Below, piece by piece: positions 8,804 to 17,004 of a DNA stretch of 37,873 nt; the first letter of the stretch is position 1; each line of letters opens with the position of its first letter. This stretch comes from Janthinobacterium sp. PC23-8 (lineage in GTDB: Bacteria > Pseudomonadota > Gammaproteobacteria > Burkholderiales > Burkholderiaceae_D). A program made the translations under genes and the position numbers. The notes beneath the pieces are model-generated. The model did not search any database. It was given only the letters and a program-made list of their open reading frames with translations, and had not been told where the DNA came from. The DNA is taken from positions 1 to 37,873 of the forward strand of contig NZ_NJGY01000002.1 in NCBI RefSeq assembly GCF_002250505.1. Reading direction: 5' to 3'.

Positions 8804-9589
8804 ATGTCTGCCAAGCCGCTGTTGCGCACCAGTTTGATCATATTGAGCCTGGGCCTGGGCCTCTGTTTGGCGCAGGCCTGGGGCCGGCCAGCGGACAGTG
8901 CGCCGCTGCGCGTGATCGGTTTTCCCTATCCGCCCTTCATGCTGGTCGACGAACGCAGCAAGCCGGCCGGCCCCATGGTCGAGCTGGTGGCCGAAGCGTT
9001 CCGCCGCATGGGCCAGCCCGTCCGCATCGAACTGCTGCCGCTGCCGCGCGCGTTGCTGCAAGTGGAAACGGGCGAAGCGGGCGCCCTGTTCAGCGTCAAG
9101 AAGACCCCGGAACGCGAAGCGAAATACCTGTTTTCCAGCGAACCCGTGCTGTTCCAGCACTATGTGATTTTTGTCGCCAGCGAATCGACCCTGGCCTTTC
9201 GCGGCGACCTGAACGAGCTGGCCATGGCCTCCATCGGCGTGGTGGGCGGCACTTCCTATGGCGCCATCTTTGACGCCGCCGCACGCCAGGGCGTTTTCAA
9301 GAAGCTGGAAATGAGTTCCAGCCACGAAGCCAATTTCAGGAAGCTGCTGGCGCACCGCATGGACGCGGTCGTGTGCAGCCGCGCCGTCGGCGTGGAAATC
9401 CTCAGGCAACTGCAGGCGACGCGGCGCGTGAAAATCAGCGGACCGGCGATCGAGACGACGCGAAGCTTTGTCATGTTCAACAAGGCCGTCGCCACGCCGC
9501 AACTGGTGTCGCGCTTTGACCAGGCCGTCAGGGAGATGCGGCGGGAAGGGATGCAGGGGGTACATTCCAAGTTGAGAAAGTATGATTAA
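8804..9589 (+). CDS. Periplasmic family-3 solute-binding protein (orphan, amino-acid-type)
   Basis: The 261-residue protein has a Sec signal peptide (hydrophobic 8-24) and the fold signature of polar amino-acid binding proteins: LRVIGFPYPPFMLVDE near the mature N-terminus, GPMVELVAEAFRRMG, and VGVVGGTSYGAIFD in the hinge. No permease or ATPase of this transporter type lies beside it, so it may be an orphan sensor-like protein or serve a remote transporter. It begins 34 bases after the outer-membrane channel, behind GGGGGAG, and could be the tail of that transcript. The frame ends within an AT-rich palindrome at 9578-9600. Confidence 0.8.
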   Translation: MSAKPLLRTSLIILSLGLGLCLAQAWGRPADSAPLRVIGFPYPPFMLVDERSKPAGPMVELVAEAFRRMGQPVRIELLPLPRALLQVETGEAGALFSVKKTPEREAKYLFSSEPVLFQHYVIFVASESTLAFRGDLNELAMASIGVVGGTSYGAIFDAAARQGVFKKLEMSSSHEANFRKLLAHRMDAVVCSRAVGVEILRQLQATRRVKISGPAIETTRSFVMFNKAVATPQLVSRFDQAVREMRREGMQGVHSKLRKYD

Positions 9590-9600
9590 ATTTCATACTT
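9578..9600. repeat. AT-rich palindrome at the end of the binding-protein gene
   Basis: AAGTATGA (9578-9585) and TCATACTT (9593-9600) are perfect 8-base inverted arms with a 7-base loop containing the TAA stop codon. There is no T run and the stem is AT-rich, so it is at best a weak terminator. Since it sits 11 bases upstream of the conserved promoter element of the next operon, it may instead be part of an operator. Confidence 0.5.
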
Positions 9601-9610
9601 AGTTATAGAA

Positions 9611-9648
9611 AACAATTAGTTCTAACATAATCATCGCCGCCATAAGAT
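9611..9648 (+). promoter_or_regulatory. Putative regulated promoter of the amine oxidase operon with shared 24-base box
   Basis: AACAATTAGTT (9611-9621), four bases, then CATAATCAT (9626-9634). The same element with the same spacing occurs at 15224-15247 (21 of 24 positions equal). Candidate core promoter: -35 TTCTAA (9620-9625), 17-base gap, -10 TAAGAT (9643-9648). Both hexamers sit at the same offsets from the box as in the second copy. The poor -35 overlapped by the box suggests activation, for example by a LysR-type sulfur regulator. Confidence 0.55.
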
Positions 9649-9687
9649 GGGTTGACCGAAGTTCAACCTACCTTGTGCGGAGTGATA

Positions 9688-11265
9688 ATGAGTGTGACGC
9701 GTCGTCATTTTTTGATGCAACTGGCCGCTACCAGCGGCTATACGGCCGCGTATGCGGCCATGACTACCCTGGGCCTGGGGGCAGTGGGCGTAACGACGGC
9801 CGCCGCCGCCGCGCCCTTGCTGCCGGCGCCCGGTTCCGGCAAGGGCTTGCGCGTGCTGGTGCTGGGCGCCGGCATCGCCGGGCTGGTGTCGGCCTGGGAG
9901 CTGCGCAAGGCCGGCTACCAGGTGCAGGTGGTCGAAGCGCGCGAGCGGGTGGGCGGGCGCAACTGGACCATCCGCGACGGCACGCGCATAGCCTACACGG
10001 ACGGCTCGAGCCAGACGGCCCGCTTCGACCGGGGCCAGTATTTCAATGCTGGGCCGGCGCGCCTGCCCAGCCACCATCAAACCATCCTTGGCTACTGCCG
10101 CGAGTTCGGCGTGGCGCTGGAAGCGGAAGTCAATACCAGCCGCAGCGCCTATTTTCTGCCGGACGCCGCGAAAAACAAGCCGGCGATCCAGCTGCGGCGC
10201 GCCGTCAACGATGCGCGCGGGCGCATTTCGGAGTTGCTGGCGAAGGCCGCCGATGCCGGCGCGCTGGACCGCGAACTGAGCGTGGCGGACCGCCAGCGCC
10301 TGCTGGCATTCCTGACAGTCTACGGCGACCTGGCGCCCGACAAGAGCTTCAAGGGCACCGAGCGTTCGGGCTACACCGTGTTTCCCGGCGCGGCCGAACA
10401 GGTGGGCGTGCGGCCCGAGCCCTTGTCGCTCGACGAACTGCTGGACCCGGATCTGTGGACGTCCCTGATTTTCGATGAACTGCTGATTTTCCAGCCCACC
10501 ATGCTGCAGCCGGTGGGCGGCATGGACCGCATCCCGGCCGCCTTCGGCCAGCGGCTGCAAAAGGAACTGCGCCTCAACACCGAGGTCACGCGCATCCACA
10601 ACGAAGCGGACGGCGTGGCCGTCACCGTGCGCCATCGCGCCAGCGGCAAGCTCGAGACCCTGCGCGCCGACTATGCGATCACCACCTTTCCGCTGCCCGT
10701 GCTGGCCAAAGTACCTTCGAATTTTTCGCCGCCGGTACAGCAGGCGATCGCCTCCACCGAGTACGACACGGCCAGCAAGATCGCCTGGCAGTGCCCACGT
10801 TTCTGGGAAACCGACAGCCATATCTATGGCGGTATCTCGGTGGTCAAGCACGTGACGTCGTTGATCTGGTATCCGAGCGGCGGCTTTCACCAGCCGAACG
10901 GCACGCTGGTCGGCTGCTACAACATCGGCCAGGCGGCGCGCGATTTCACCAGCCAGCCTTTGGCGGCGCAATTTGCGTCCTCGCGCCAGGTGATCGACCG
11001 CGTCCATCCCGGCCGCGGCGCGGCCCTGCAACGCCCCGTCAGCGTGGCCTGGCACAAGGTGCCGTACAGCCTGGGCTCCTGGGTGCACTGGGCCACGCCG
11101 GCCGAACCGGCGTATGTGCTGCTGAACCAGCCCGACGGCCGCGTGCACTTCGCTGGCGAATACCTGAGCCAGATCGGCGCCTGGCAGGAGGGCGCCGCCT
11201 TGTCCGCCCATCACGCCGTGGCGGCAATCGCCGCCCGCGTCGCAAGCTCCGCTGCCACCATTTAA
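9688..11265 (+). CDS. Tat-exported FAD-dependent amine oxidase (monoamine/L-amino-acid oxidase family)
   Basis: The 525-residue protein starts with a twin-arginine signal (TRRHFLMQ, residues 4-11, then a hydrophobic Ala-rich stretch to about 42), so it should be folded with FAD and then exported. The dinucleotide fold VLVLGAGIAGLVSAWEL (57-73) ends in an acidic strand followed by ARERVGGRNW, the classic flavin amine oxidase signature. The C-terminal FAGEYLSQIGAWQEGAALS closes the FAD site. Family enzymes oxidise amines or amino acids to imines with release of H2O2. I chose ATG 9688 (ribosome-binding GGAG 9679-9682) rather than an in-frame codon at 9652, because only this start puts the Tat motif at the terminus. 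A RidA-type imine deaminase follows 23 bases later. Substrate unknown. Confidence 0.88.
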   Translation: MSVTRRHFLMQLAATSGYTAAYAAMTTLGLGAVGVTTAAAAAPLLPAPGSGKGLRVLVLGAGIAGLVSAWELRKAGYQVQVVEARERVGGRNWTIRDGTRIAYTDGSSQTARFDRGQYFNAGPARLPSHHQTILGYCREFGVALEAEVNTSRSAYFLPDAAKNKPAIQLRRAVNDARGRISELLAKAADAGALDRELSVADRQRLLAFLTVYGDLAPDKSFKGTERSGYTVFPGAAEQVGVRPEPLSLDELLDPDLWTSLIFDELLIFQPTMLQPVGGMDRIPAAFGQRLQKELRLNTEVTRIHNEADGVAVTVRHRASGKLETLRADYAITTFPLPVLAKVPSNFSPPVQQAIASTEYDTASKIAWQCPRFWETDSHIYGGISVVKHVTSLIWYPSGGFHQPNGTLVGCYNIGQAARDFTSQPLAAQFASSRQVIDRVHPGRGAALQRPVSVAWHKVPYSLGSWVHWATPAEPAYVLLNQPDGRVHFAGEYLSQIGAWQEGAALSAHHAVAAIAARVASSAATI

Positions 11266-11288
11266 TTGCTTCCCACCGAGAGAACACC

Positions 11289-11795
11289 ATGAAAAAAAAC
11301 GCCACCACCCTGATCGCCGCCTTGACCTTTGCCGCCGGCGCCGCCGGCGCGCAAGACATCAGGCGCACGGCTATCCCCAATTCGAACTTCCCGATTTCGG
11401 TCGCCGTTAGCGTGCCGGCCACGGCCAGCACCGTCTATTTCAGCGGCGTGCTGCCCGATGTCGCCAATCCCGCCGCCCCGAAAGGCTCGTTCGAGTCGTT
11501 CGGCGACACACAGACGCAAGCCTTGTCGGTATTGCGCAAGCTGCAAGCGGCATTGAAGAACGAAGGCCTCGATTTCGGTGACGTGGTGCAGCTGCGCGTC
11601 TTTTTGGTGGGTGATGCCAGGCTCGACGGCAAGCTCGATTTCAATGGCTTGAATGCCGCCTACTCGCAGTTTTTCGGCACACAGCAGCAGCCGGCCAAGC
11701 CGGCCCGCACCGCATTGCAAGTAGTGGCCCTGCCGCTGCCGGGCGCGCTGGTCGAGATCGATCTGGTGGCGGCCAAGGCCGCCCGTAACAACTGA
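11289..11795 (+). CDS. Exported RidA/YjgF-family protein (probable periplasmic imine deaminase)
   Basis: 168 residues: a signal peptide (MKKN..., hydrophobic 7-20, cleavage near AGAQ) in front of a single Rid domain. The catalytic region PARTALQVVALPLPGALVEI has the arginine (Arg140) that binds carboxylate in active RidA and the conserved glutamate (Glu156). RidA hydrolyses reactive enamines/imines made by amino-acid-oxidising or PLP enzymes. The export signal is unusual, since most RidA proteins are cytosolic. It lies between the exported amine oxidase (23-base gap) and a TonB-dependent receptor (16-base gap), so it probably clears the oxidase's imine product in the periplasm. The ATG follows GAGAGAAC. 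Confidence 0.88.
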   Translation: MKKNATTLIAALTFAAGAAGAQDIRRTAIPNSNFPISVAVSVPATASTVYFSGVLPDVANPAAPKGSFESFGDTQTQALSVLRKLQAALKNEGLDFGDVVQLRVFLVGDARLDGKLDFNGLNAAYSQFFGTQQQPAKPARTALQVVALPLPGALVEIDLVAAKAARNN

Positions 11796-11811
11796 CAGGA
11801 AACCGACAACC

Positions 11812-14190
11812 ATGAACCACGCTCCCCATATACTCAAGCCGCGCACCTTGCCGCTGGCCGTCTTCCTCGCCTTTGCCGCCAGCAGCGCGATTGCCTCTGA
11901 CGCCGCCGATGCCAATGCGGGGCCGGCGTTGGCCGCCGCAGAAGGCGGCGTGGTGGTCGTCACCGGCACGCGCGATACGCGCCGCTCTGCCGACGATAGC
12001 CTCAGCCCCATCGACGTGGTCAGCGCCGCCGATTTGCAGCGCACGGGCCAGCTTGACTTGCGCGACGCGCTGGTCAAGCTGCTGCCGTCCGTCAACCGCC
12101 TGGCGCAAGCGGGCGACGCGGCCAACCTCACCAGCGCGCTGACCTTGCGCGGCCTGAGTCCCAACCATGTGCTGCTGTTGATCAACGGCAAGCGCCGCCA
12201 CACGTCCGCCAATATTTCGGCCGATCCCGGTGCCCAGCAGGGCGCCACGCCGGTCGACCTGGACCTGATCCCAATTGGCGCCGTCGACCATATCGAGGTG
12301 CTGCGCGATGGCGCGGCCGCCCAGTATGGCTCGGACGCCATTGCCGGCGTGATCAACGTCATCCTGAAGTCGTCGGCGCAGGGCGGCAACCTCACCGTCA
12401 ACAGCGGCCAGTACTACAAGGGCGACGGCCTTACCCTGGGCAGCTCGGCCGATATCGGCCTGCCGCTCGGCGAAGACGGCTTTGTTCACCTCAGCGCGGA
12501 GACCAAACGCCATGACCATAGCGTCAGGAGCGCGCCGGACGAGCGTACCGGCACCCTCGTCAACCGCACCCTGGGCGACCCGCAAAGCCGGCGCGAAGCG
12601 GTCGGCCTCAATGCCGGCTATGCCTTCGGCAGCACCGAACTGTATGCGTTTGGCAGCGTGGCGCACCGCGCCGGCGAAAGCGTGCAGAACTACCGCCTGC
12701 CGAACCGCCTGCCGCAGCTGTATCCGAACGGTTTCAGCCCCGTCGAGACCAGCAACGAGCAGGACGGTTCGCTGACGGCTGGCGTGCGCGGCGAGCAGCT
12801 GGCCGGCTGGCGCTGGGACCTGAGCGGCACGTACGGCGTGGACAACGTCAAGATCGGCATGCGCGATTCGGCCAATACCGACCTGTATGCGGTCACCGGC
12901 GCCACGCCGACCAGCTTCCACCTGGCCAGCTACAAGAACACGCAGTGGGGCGTGAACCTTGATGTGGTGCGCCCGTTCGAGGTCGGTTTGGCGGCGCCGC
13001 TGTCGGTTGCGCTGGGCACCGAATACCGGCGCGAGACCTATGAAGTGGGCGCCGGCGACGCCGCCTCGTCGTTCGGCAGCGGCGCGCAGGCCTTGCCCGG
13101 CCTGTCGGCCATCAGCGCGGGCAAGCACGATCGCACCATCTCGGCCGCCTACGCCGACCTGTCGACCAGGCTCGGTCCCCGGTGGGAAGCGGAACTGGCG
13201 GCTCGCCATGAACGCTACAGCGACGCCGGCAACAGCACTAATGCCAAGCTGTCCGCGCGCTACCAGGCCAGCGCACGCTATGCGCTGCGCGGCACCTTGA
13301 GCACGGGTTTTCGCGCGCCGTCGCTGGCCCAGGAGTACTACACCAGCCTGGCGGTCTCGCCGACCACGGCCGGCGGCCAGCTGGCCGTCAATTCGGTGGC
13401 CGCGCGCAGCCTGGGCGCGAGCGCCCTGAAACCGGAAAAATCGCGCAGCATCAACCTCGGCCTGGTGGCGCAGCCCTGGGGCAAGTTCAACCTGACGCTC
13501 GACGCCTACCGCATCGAGATCCGCGACCGCATCATCCAGGGCGGCACTTATACGGGGACGACCGCCATCAATGCCTTGAGCTCGGCCGGCATCAGCCTGC
13601 CCACCGGCCTGTCGTCGGTCAGCGCCAGCTATTTTGCCAACGGCGTCGATACCCGCACCCAGGGCGTGGACGTGGTGGCGACCTACACCAGCAATCTGGG
13701 TGCGGGGCGTATAGCCTGGGATCTGGGCGGGAACGTCAATACCAGCTCCATCCTGCGCACTGCCACTGACACCAACGGCAGGCCGCTATTGAACGCCCAG
13801 CAGGCCGGTTATCTCACGACCTCGACGCCGAAAAACAAGCTGATACTGGGCGGCGTCTGGAGCCAGGGGCCGTGGGGCGTGAGCCTGCACGCCACGCGCT
13901 ACGGCAAGACGGCCACCGAAGCGACCTTTTTTTCGGGGCCGAACATCTATTCCACCTCGGTGTTCAACCATATTGAAAACGCGCCGCGCACCCTGACCGA
14001 CCTGGAAGTACGCTATACCGTCAGCAAGAAACTGCAGCTGTCCCTGGGCGCCAACAACCTGTTCGATGTCTATCCGAGCAAGGTGCCGGCAGCCAGCCGC
14101 TACCTGGGCGTGTATCAATACGATACGGCCGCGTCGCAGACAGGCTTTAACGGAGGCTATTATTATGTGCGCGCTTCGTATGCGTTCTAG
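11812..14190 (+). CDS. TonB-dependent outer-membrane receptor (first of two)
   Basis: The 792-residue receptor has a signal peptide (about 1-29), a TonB box around VVVVTGT (47-53), and a plug domain with LLINGKRRH and AAQYGSDAIAGVINVILK. A beta-barrel follows, ending in the aromatic signature YYYVRASYAF with terminal Phe. It imports a substrate too large or too scarce for porins. Third gene of the oxidase-RidA unit (16-base gap). The receptor at 24271 shares the NGKRRH and AAQYGSDA motifs and is a paralogue. Energy would come from the TonB-ExbBD genes at 21214-23247. It is not an obvious siderophore receptor: no iron genes lie nearby and the neighbours are sulfur and amino-compound genes. Confidence 0.93.
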   Translation: MNHAPHILKPRTLPLAVFLAFAASSAIASDAADANAGPALAAAEGGVVVVTGTRDTRRSADDSLSPIDVVSAADLQRTGQLDLRDALVKLLPSVNRLAQAGDAANLTSALTLRGLSPNHVLLLINGKRRHTSANISADPGAQQGATPVDLDLIPIGAVDHIEVLRDGAAAQYGSDAIAGVINVILKSSAQGGNLTVNSGQYYKGDGLTLGSSADIGLPLGEDGFVHLSAETKRHDHSVRSAPDERTGTLVNRTLGDPQSRREAVGLNAGYAFGSTELYAFGSVAHRAGESVQNYRLPNRLPQLYPNGFSPVETSNEQDGSLTAGVRGEQLAGWRWDLSGTYGVDNVKIGMRDSANTDLYAVTGATPTSFHLASYKNTQWGVNLDVVRPFEVGLAAPLSVALGTEYRRETYEVGAGDAASSFGSGAQALPGLSAISAGKHDRTISAAYADLSTRLGPRWEAELAARHERYSDAGNSTNAKLSARYQASARYALRGTLSTGFRAPSLAQEYYTSLAVSPTTAGGQLAVNSVAARSLGASALKPEKSRSINLGLVAQPWGKFNLTLDAYRIEIRDRIIQGGTYTGTTAINALSSAGISLPTGLSSVSASYFANGVDTRTQGVDVVATYTSNLGAGRIAWDLGGNVNTSSILRTATDTNGRPLLNAQQAGYLTTSTPKNKLILGGVWSQGPWGVSLHATRYGKTATEATFFSGPNIYSTSVFNHIENAPRTLTDLEVRYTVSKKLQLSLGANNLFDVYPSKVPAASRYLGVYQYDTAASQTGFNGGYYYVRASYAF

Positions 14191-14243
14191 GCGGCCGTTC
14201 CAAGGGCGCGTTAAGATGGCGTTTTGGACGTTACCGGAACAGC

Positions 14244-15170
14244 ATGCCCATGAAGATAGATGACATCAGCGCCTTTGTCGCCGTCGTGCGTAACCAGTCC
14301 GTCAGCGCGGCGGCCGAGTCCCTGCGGCTGACGCAGTCGGCCATCACGCGCCGGCTGCAGAATTTCGAGCAGGACCTGGGCGTGGAACTGCTCGACCGCA
14401 GCGTCAAGCCGCCACGCCCGAACGCCACCGGCAAGCGGGTGTTCGAGCAGTGCGGCAAGGTGCTGCTGGAAGTGGACCGCTTGCGCGACCTGGTGCAGGG
14501 CGACCAGGCGCCCACCGGCGTGTTTCGCCTCGGCGTGATCCAGACCGTGGGCGACATGGTGCTGCTCGACACCCTGCGGCGCCTGAACGCGGCCTTTCCC
14601 GGCCTGCACACGGAAGTCGCTTCCGGCTGGGGCGCCCAGCTGCTGGAACGGGTCGCCAATGCCGAGATCGACGCGGCCGTGGCCCTGTTCCCGGCCACCA
14701 AGGTGCTGCCCGAAGGCCTGGTCGGCCGCGCCCTGGGCCGGCTGGAACTGGTGGTGGTGGCAAAAAAAGGCAGCATGCCGCGCCGCAACTACAAGCTGCG
14801 CGAGCTGTATGACGTGGGCTGGGTGCTCAACCCCGACGGCTGCGGTTTCCGCGCCGGCCTGGCGCGTACCCTGGCCCAACAGGGGCTGTCGTTCAAGCTC
14901 AACCTGGAAACCTTCGGCGCCGATCTGCAACTGGGCCTGGTGGCCAACGGCGCCGGTCTCGGCCTGATGCCGCTGCCCATCCTTGAACGCAGCCGCCACC
15001 TGGGGCAGCTCGATATCATCAACGTCAGCGACTTCAAGCCGCAGCTCGATATCTGGCTGATCCAGGCGCAGCTGCCCGGGCCGGTGCAGCATGCGATCGA
15101 TTTTGTGGCACAGGAGGTGGCGCTGGCGTTTGCGGGGCCGGCGGCGGTGCAGCGGGCGAGGGCGGTCTAG
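14244..15170 (+). CDS. LysR-family transcriptional regulator
   Basis: 308 residues: an N-terminal winged helix-turn-helix (about 3-62: ISAFVAVVRNQSVSAAAESL then RLTQSAITRRLQNFEQDLG and LLDRS) and a substrate-binding effector domain with QTVGDMVLLDTLRRL and the late NGAGLGLMPLPI loop. ATG 14244 lies 5 bases after GGAAC; ATG 14250 (MKIDD) is an equally plausible start. It sits between the first receptor and the ABC transporter, on the same strand as both. It is a candidate regulator for the conserved boxes at 9611 and 15224. It is not CysB by its N-terminus. Effector unknown. Confidence 0.92.
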   Translation: MPMKIDDISAFVAVVRNQSVSAAAESLRLTQSAITRRLQNFEQDLGVELLDRSVKPPRPNATGKRVFEQCGKVLLEVDRLRDLVQGDQAPTGVFRLGVIQTVGDMVLLDTLRRLNAAFPGLHTEVASGWGAQLLERVANAEIDAAVALFPATKVLPEGLVGRALGRLELVVVAKKGSMPRRNYKLRELYDVGWVLNPDGCGFRAGLARTLAQQGLSFKLNLETFGADLQLGLVANGAGLGLMPLPILERSRHLGQLDIINVSDFKPQLDIWLIQAQLPGPVQHAIDFVAQEVALAFAGPAAVQRARAV

Positions 15171-15192
15171 GCAACCTGGCTGGCTTGCAAGA

Positions 15193-15224
15193 TTATTCTT
15201 AAAAATCATATATCAATAGAATAA
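15193..15224. promoter_or_regulatory. Inverted repeat upstream of the ABC transporter promoter
   Basis: TTATTCT (15193-15199) and AGAATAA (15218-15224) are perfect 7-base arms separated by 18 AT-rich bases. They lie immediately upstream of the shared promoter box. The size and position suit a LysR-type activator's upstream binding site, but the protein is not identified. Confidence 0.5.
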
Positions 15225-15261
15225 ACAATTAGTTTCATCATAATCATTGGCTCCCTATACT
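15224..15261 (+). promoter_or_regulatory. Putative regulated promoter of the ABC/desulfuration operon with shared 24-base box
   Basis: AACAATTAGTT (15224-15234), four bases, CATAATCAT (15239-15247): the second copy of the element at 9611. Candidate -35 TTTCAT (15233-15238), 17-base spacer, -10 TATACT (15256-15261), which is close to consensus. The offsets of both hexamers from the box match the first copy exactly. The long leader to the ATG at 15315 has no further recognisable feature. Confidence 0.6.
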
Positions 15262-15314
15262 GAATTCTTCGCTGCCCGATTACCCCGGCGGCCATTTCAG
15301 AACAGGGAAGCCAG

Positions 15315-16145
15315 ATGTCAGTTTCTACCTCCGCCAGCAGTCTCCCGCAGCAAGCGCCGCTTGCGGCCAGCCGCAAGCGTCCCTTTTTTTCCGCCGTCCT
15401 TGAACGCGCCATCAGCCCGCTGATCCTCCTGGGGGCCTGGGAAATCGCCGCCCGCACCGGCGTGCTGCCCGAGCGCGTGCTGGCCGCGCCGTCGCAGATC
15501 CTCGCCACCATGGGCGAGCTGATCGTCTCGGGCGAAATCGGCAGCAATGTGATCGTTTCGCTGCGTCGCGTGCTGATCGGCCTGGCCGTCTCGCTGTCGC
15601 TGGGCACGGCGCTGGCCCTGATCGCCGGCCTGTCGCGGCGCGGCGAGGTGGCGGTCGATTCTCCCATGCAGATGGCGCGCACCTTGCCGTTCCTGGGCCT
15701 GGTGCCGTTGTTCATCCTGTGGTTCGGCATCGGCGAATTGACCAAGATCGCGCTGATCGCCTTTGCCACCACCTTCCCGATGTACCTGACCCTGTACAGC
15801 GGCATCCGCGGCATCGACTCGAAACTGGTCGAAGCGGCGCGCCTGTTCGGCCTGTCGTATCCGCAGCTGATCGTGCACGTGATACTGCCTGGCGCCTTGC
15901 CATCGTTCCTGGTCGGCCTGCGCTATTCGCTGGGCGTGAGCTGGCTGTCGCTGGTGGCCGTCGAGCAGATCAACGCCACGGCGGGCCTGGGATACCTGAT
16001 CAACAACGCCCGCGACTTCATGCGCACCGACATCATCGTTGTCTGCCTGCTGGTCTACAGCTTGCTGGGTCTGGCCACCGATTTCCTGGTGCGCGCCATC
16101 GAACACCATGCGCTGGCCTGGCGCCCGACTTTTATCAAGGATTGA
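15315..16145 (+). CDS. ABC transporter permease, SsuC/TauC-type
   Basis: The 276-residue inner-membrane protein has about six hydrophobic segments and the BPD_transp_1 EAA loop EAARLFGLSYPQLIVHVILP (173-192), which docks on the ATPase. The region VLAAPSQILATM near the N-terminus is typical of the nitrate/sulfonate/taurine subfamily. It is the first gene after the shared promoter box, followed two bases later by its ATPase. Binding proteins that could serve it are encoded at 23257 and 26771. Substrate is inferred as an organosulfur compound from family and neighbours. Confidence 0.92.
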   Translation: MSVSTSASSLPQQAPLAASRKRPFFSAVLERAISPLILLGAWEIAARTGVLPERVLAAPSQILATMGELIVSGEIGSNVIVSLRRVLIGLAVSLSLGTALALIAGLSRRGEVAVDSPMQMARTLPFLGLVPLFILWFGIGELTKIALIAFATTFPMYLTLYSGIRGIDSKLVEAARLFGLSYPQLIVHVILPGALPSFLVGLRYSLGVSWLSLVAVEQINATAGLGYLINNARDFMRTDIIVVCLLVYSLLGLATDFLVRAIEHHALAWRPTFIKD

Positions 16146-16147
16146 TC

Positions 16148-17002
16148 ATGTCCACAATCGAATTGGACCGTCCCCGCGCCACCACCGCCGTGCAGCGCGC
16201 CGCACACGAGGCGCACACCGCCAGCGCCGCCGTGCGCGCGCGCCAGGTCAGCAAGCGCTTTGGCGCCAACGTCATCCTCGACCGGCTGGACCTCGATATC
16301 CGCCCCGGCGAATTCGTCGCGCTGCTGGGGCGCAGCGGCTCGGGCAAGACCACCTTGCTGCGCGCCCTGGCAGGCCTCGACGTCATCAGCTCCGGCACAT
16401 TGAACGTGCCACCAGCGCGCGCTGCCGTCTTCCAGGAGCCGCGCCTGATGCCGTGGAAGCGCGCCTGGCGCAATGTGACCCTGGGCCTGGACATTGCCCA
16501 GCCGCGTGAGCGGGCAAAACTGGCCTTGCAGGAAGTGGGCCTGGCGCACCGCGAAAACGCCTGGCCGGCCACCTTGTCGGGCGGCGAAGCGCAGCGCGTG
16601 GCGCTGGCCCGCGCCCTGGTGCGGGAGCCGCAACTGCTGCTGCTCGACGAGCCGTTCGCCGCGCTCGATGCATTGACGCGCATCCGCATGCACCAGCTGA
16701 TCCTGGACCTGTGGCGCCAGCACAAGCCATCGGTGCTGCTGGTCACGCACGACGTCGATGAAGCGGTGCTGCTGGCCGACCGCGTGCTGGTGCTGGACCA
16801 GGGCCGCATCGCCGCCGATATCGCGATTGCCCATCCACGGCCGCGCAGTGCGCAGCAGCCGCAGTTCCAGCAGGTGCGCGCCCGGCTGCTTGCCTTGCTG
16901 GGCGTGGAACTCGAATCGCTGGAACTGCCAGCGCCTGTCGTCGAAGTGCCGGCTGTGGCGCCCCTCGCCAGTCCCTTTAACTTCAGTAATTTTTCGGTGT
17001 AA
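16148..17002 (+). CDS. ABC transporter ATPase, SsuB/TauB-type
   Basis: 284 residues. Walker A GRSGSGKTT (61-69), Q-loop in FQEPRLMPW (the PRLMPW signature is typical of SsuB/TauB), ABC signature LSGGEAQR (143-150), Walker B LLLLDEPF (163-170), D-loop ALDALT and switch His201 in VTHDVDEA. It powers the adjacent permease. A C-terminal extension (about 245-284), rich in Pro, Val and Ala, has no assigned role. ATG 16148 is two bases after the permease stop, so the pair is co-transcribed; the next gene begins two bases after its stop. Confidence 0.94.
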   Translation: MSTIELDRPRATTAVQRAAHEAHTASAAVRARQVSKRFGANVILDRLDLDIRPGEFVALLGRSGSGKTTLLRALAGLDVISSGTLNVPPARAAVFQEPRLMPWKRAWRNVTLGLDIAQPRERAKLALQEVGLAHRENAWPATLSGGEAQRVALARALVREPQLLLLDEPFAALDALTRIRMHQLILDLWRQHKPSVLLVTHDVDEAVLLADRVLVLDQGRIAADIAIAHPRPRSAQQPQFQQVRARLLALLGVELESLELPAPVVEVPAVAPLASPFNFSNFSV

Positions 17003-17004
17003 CC

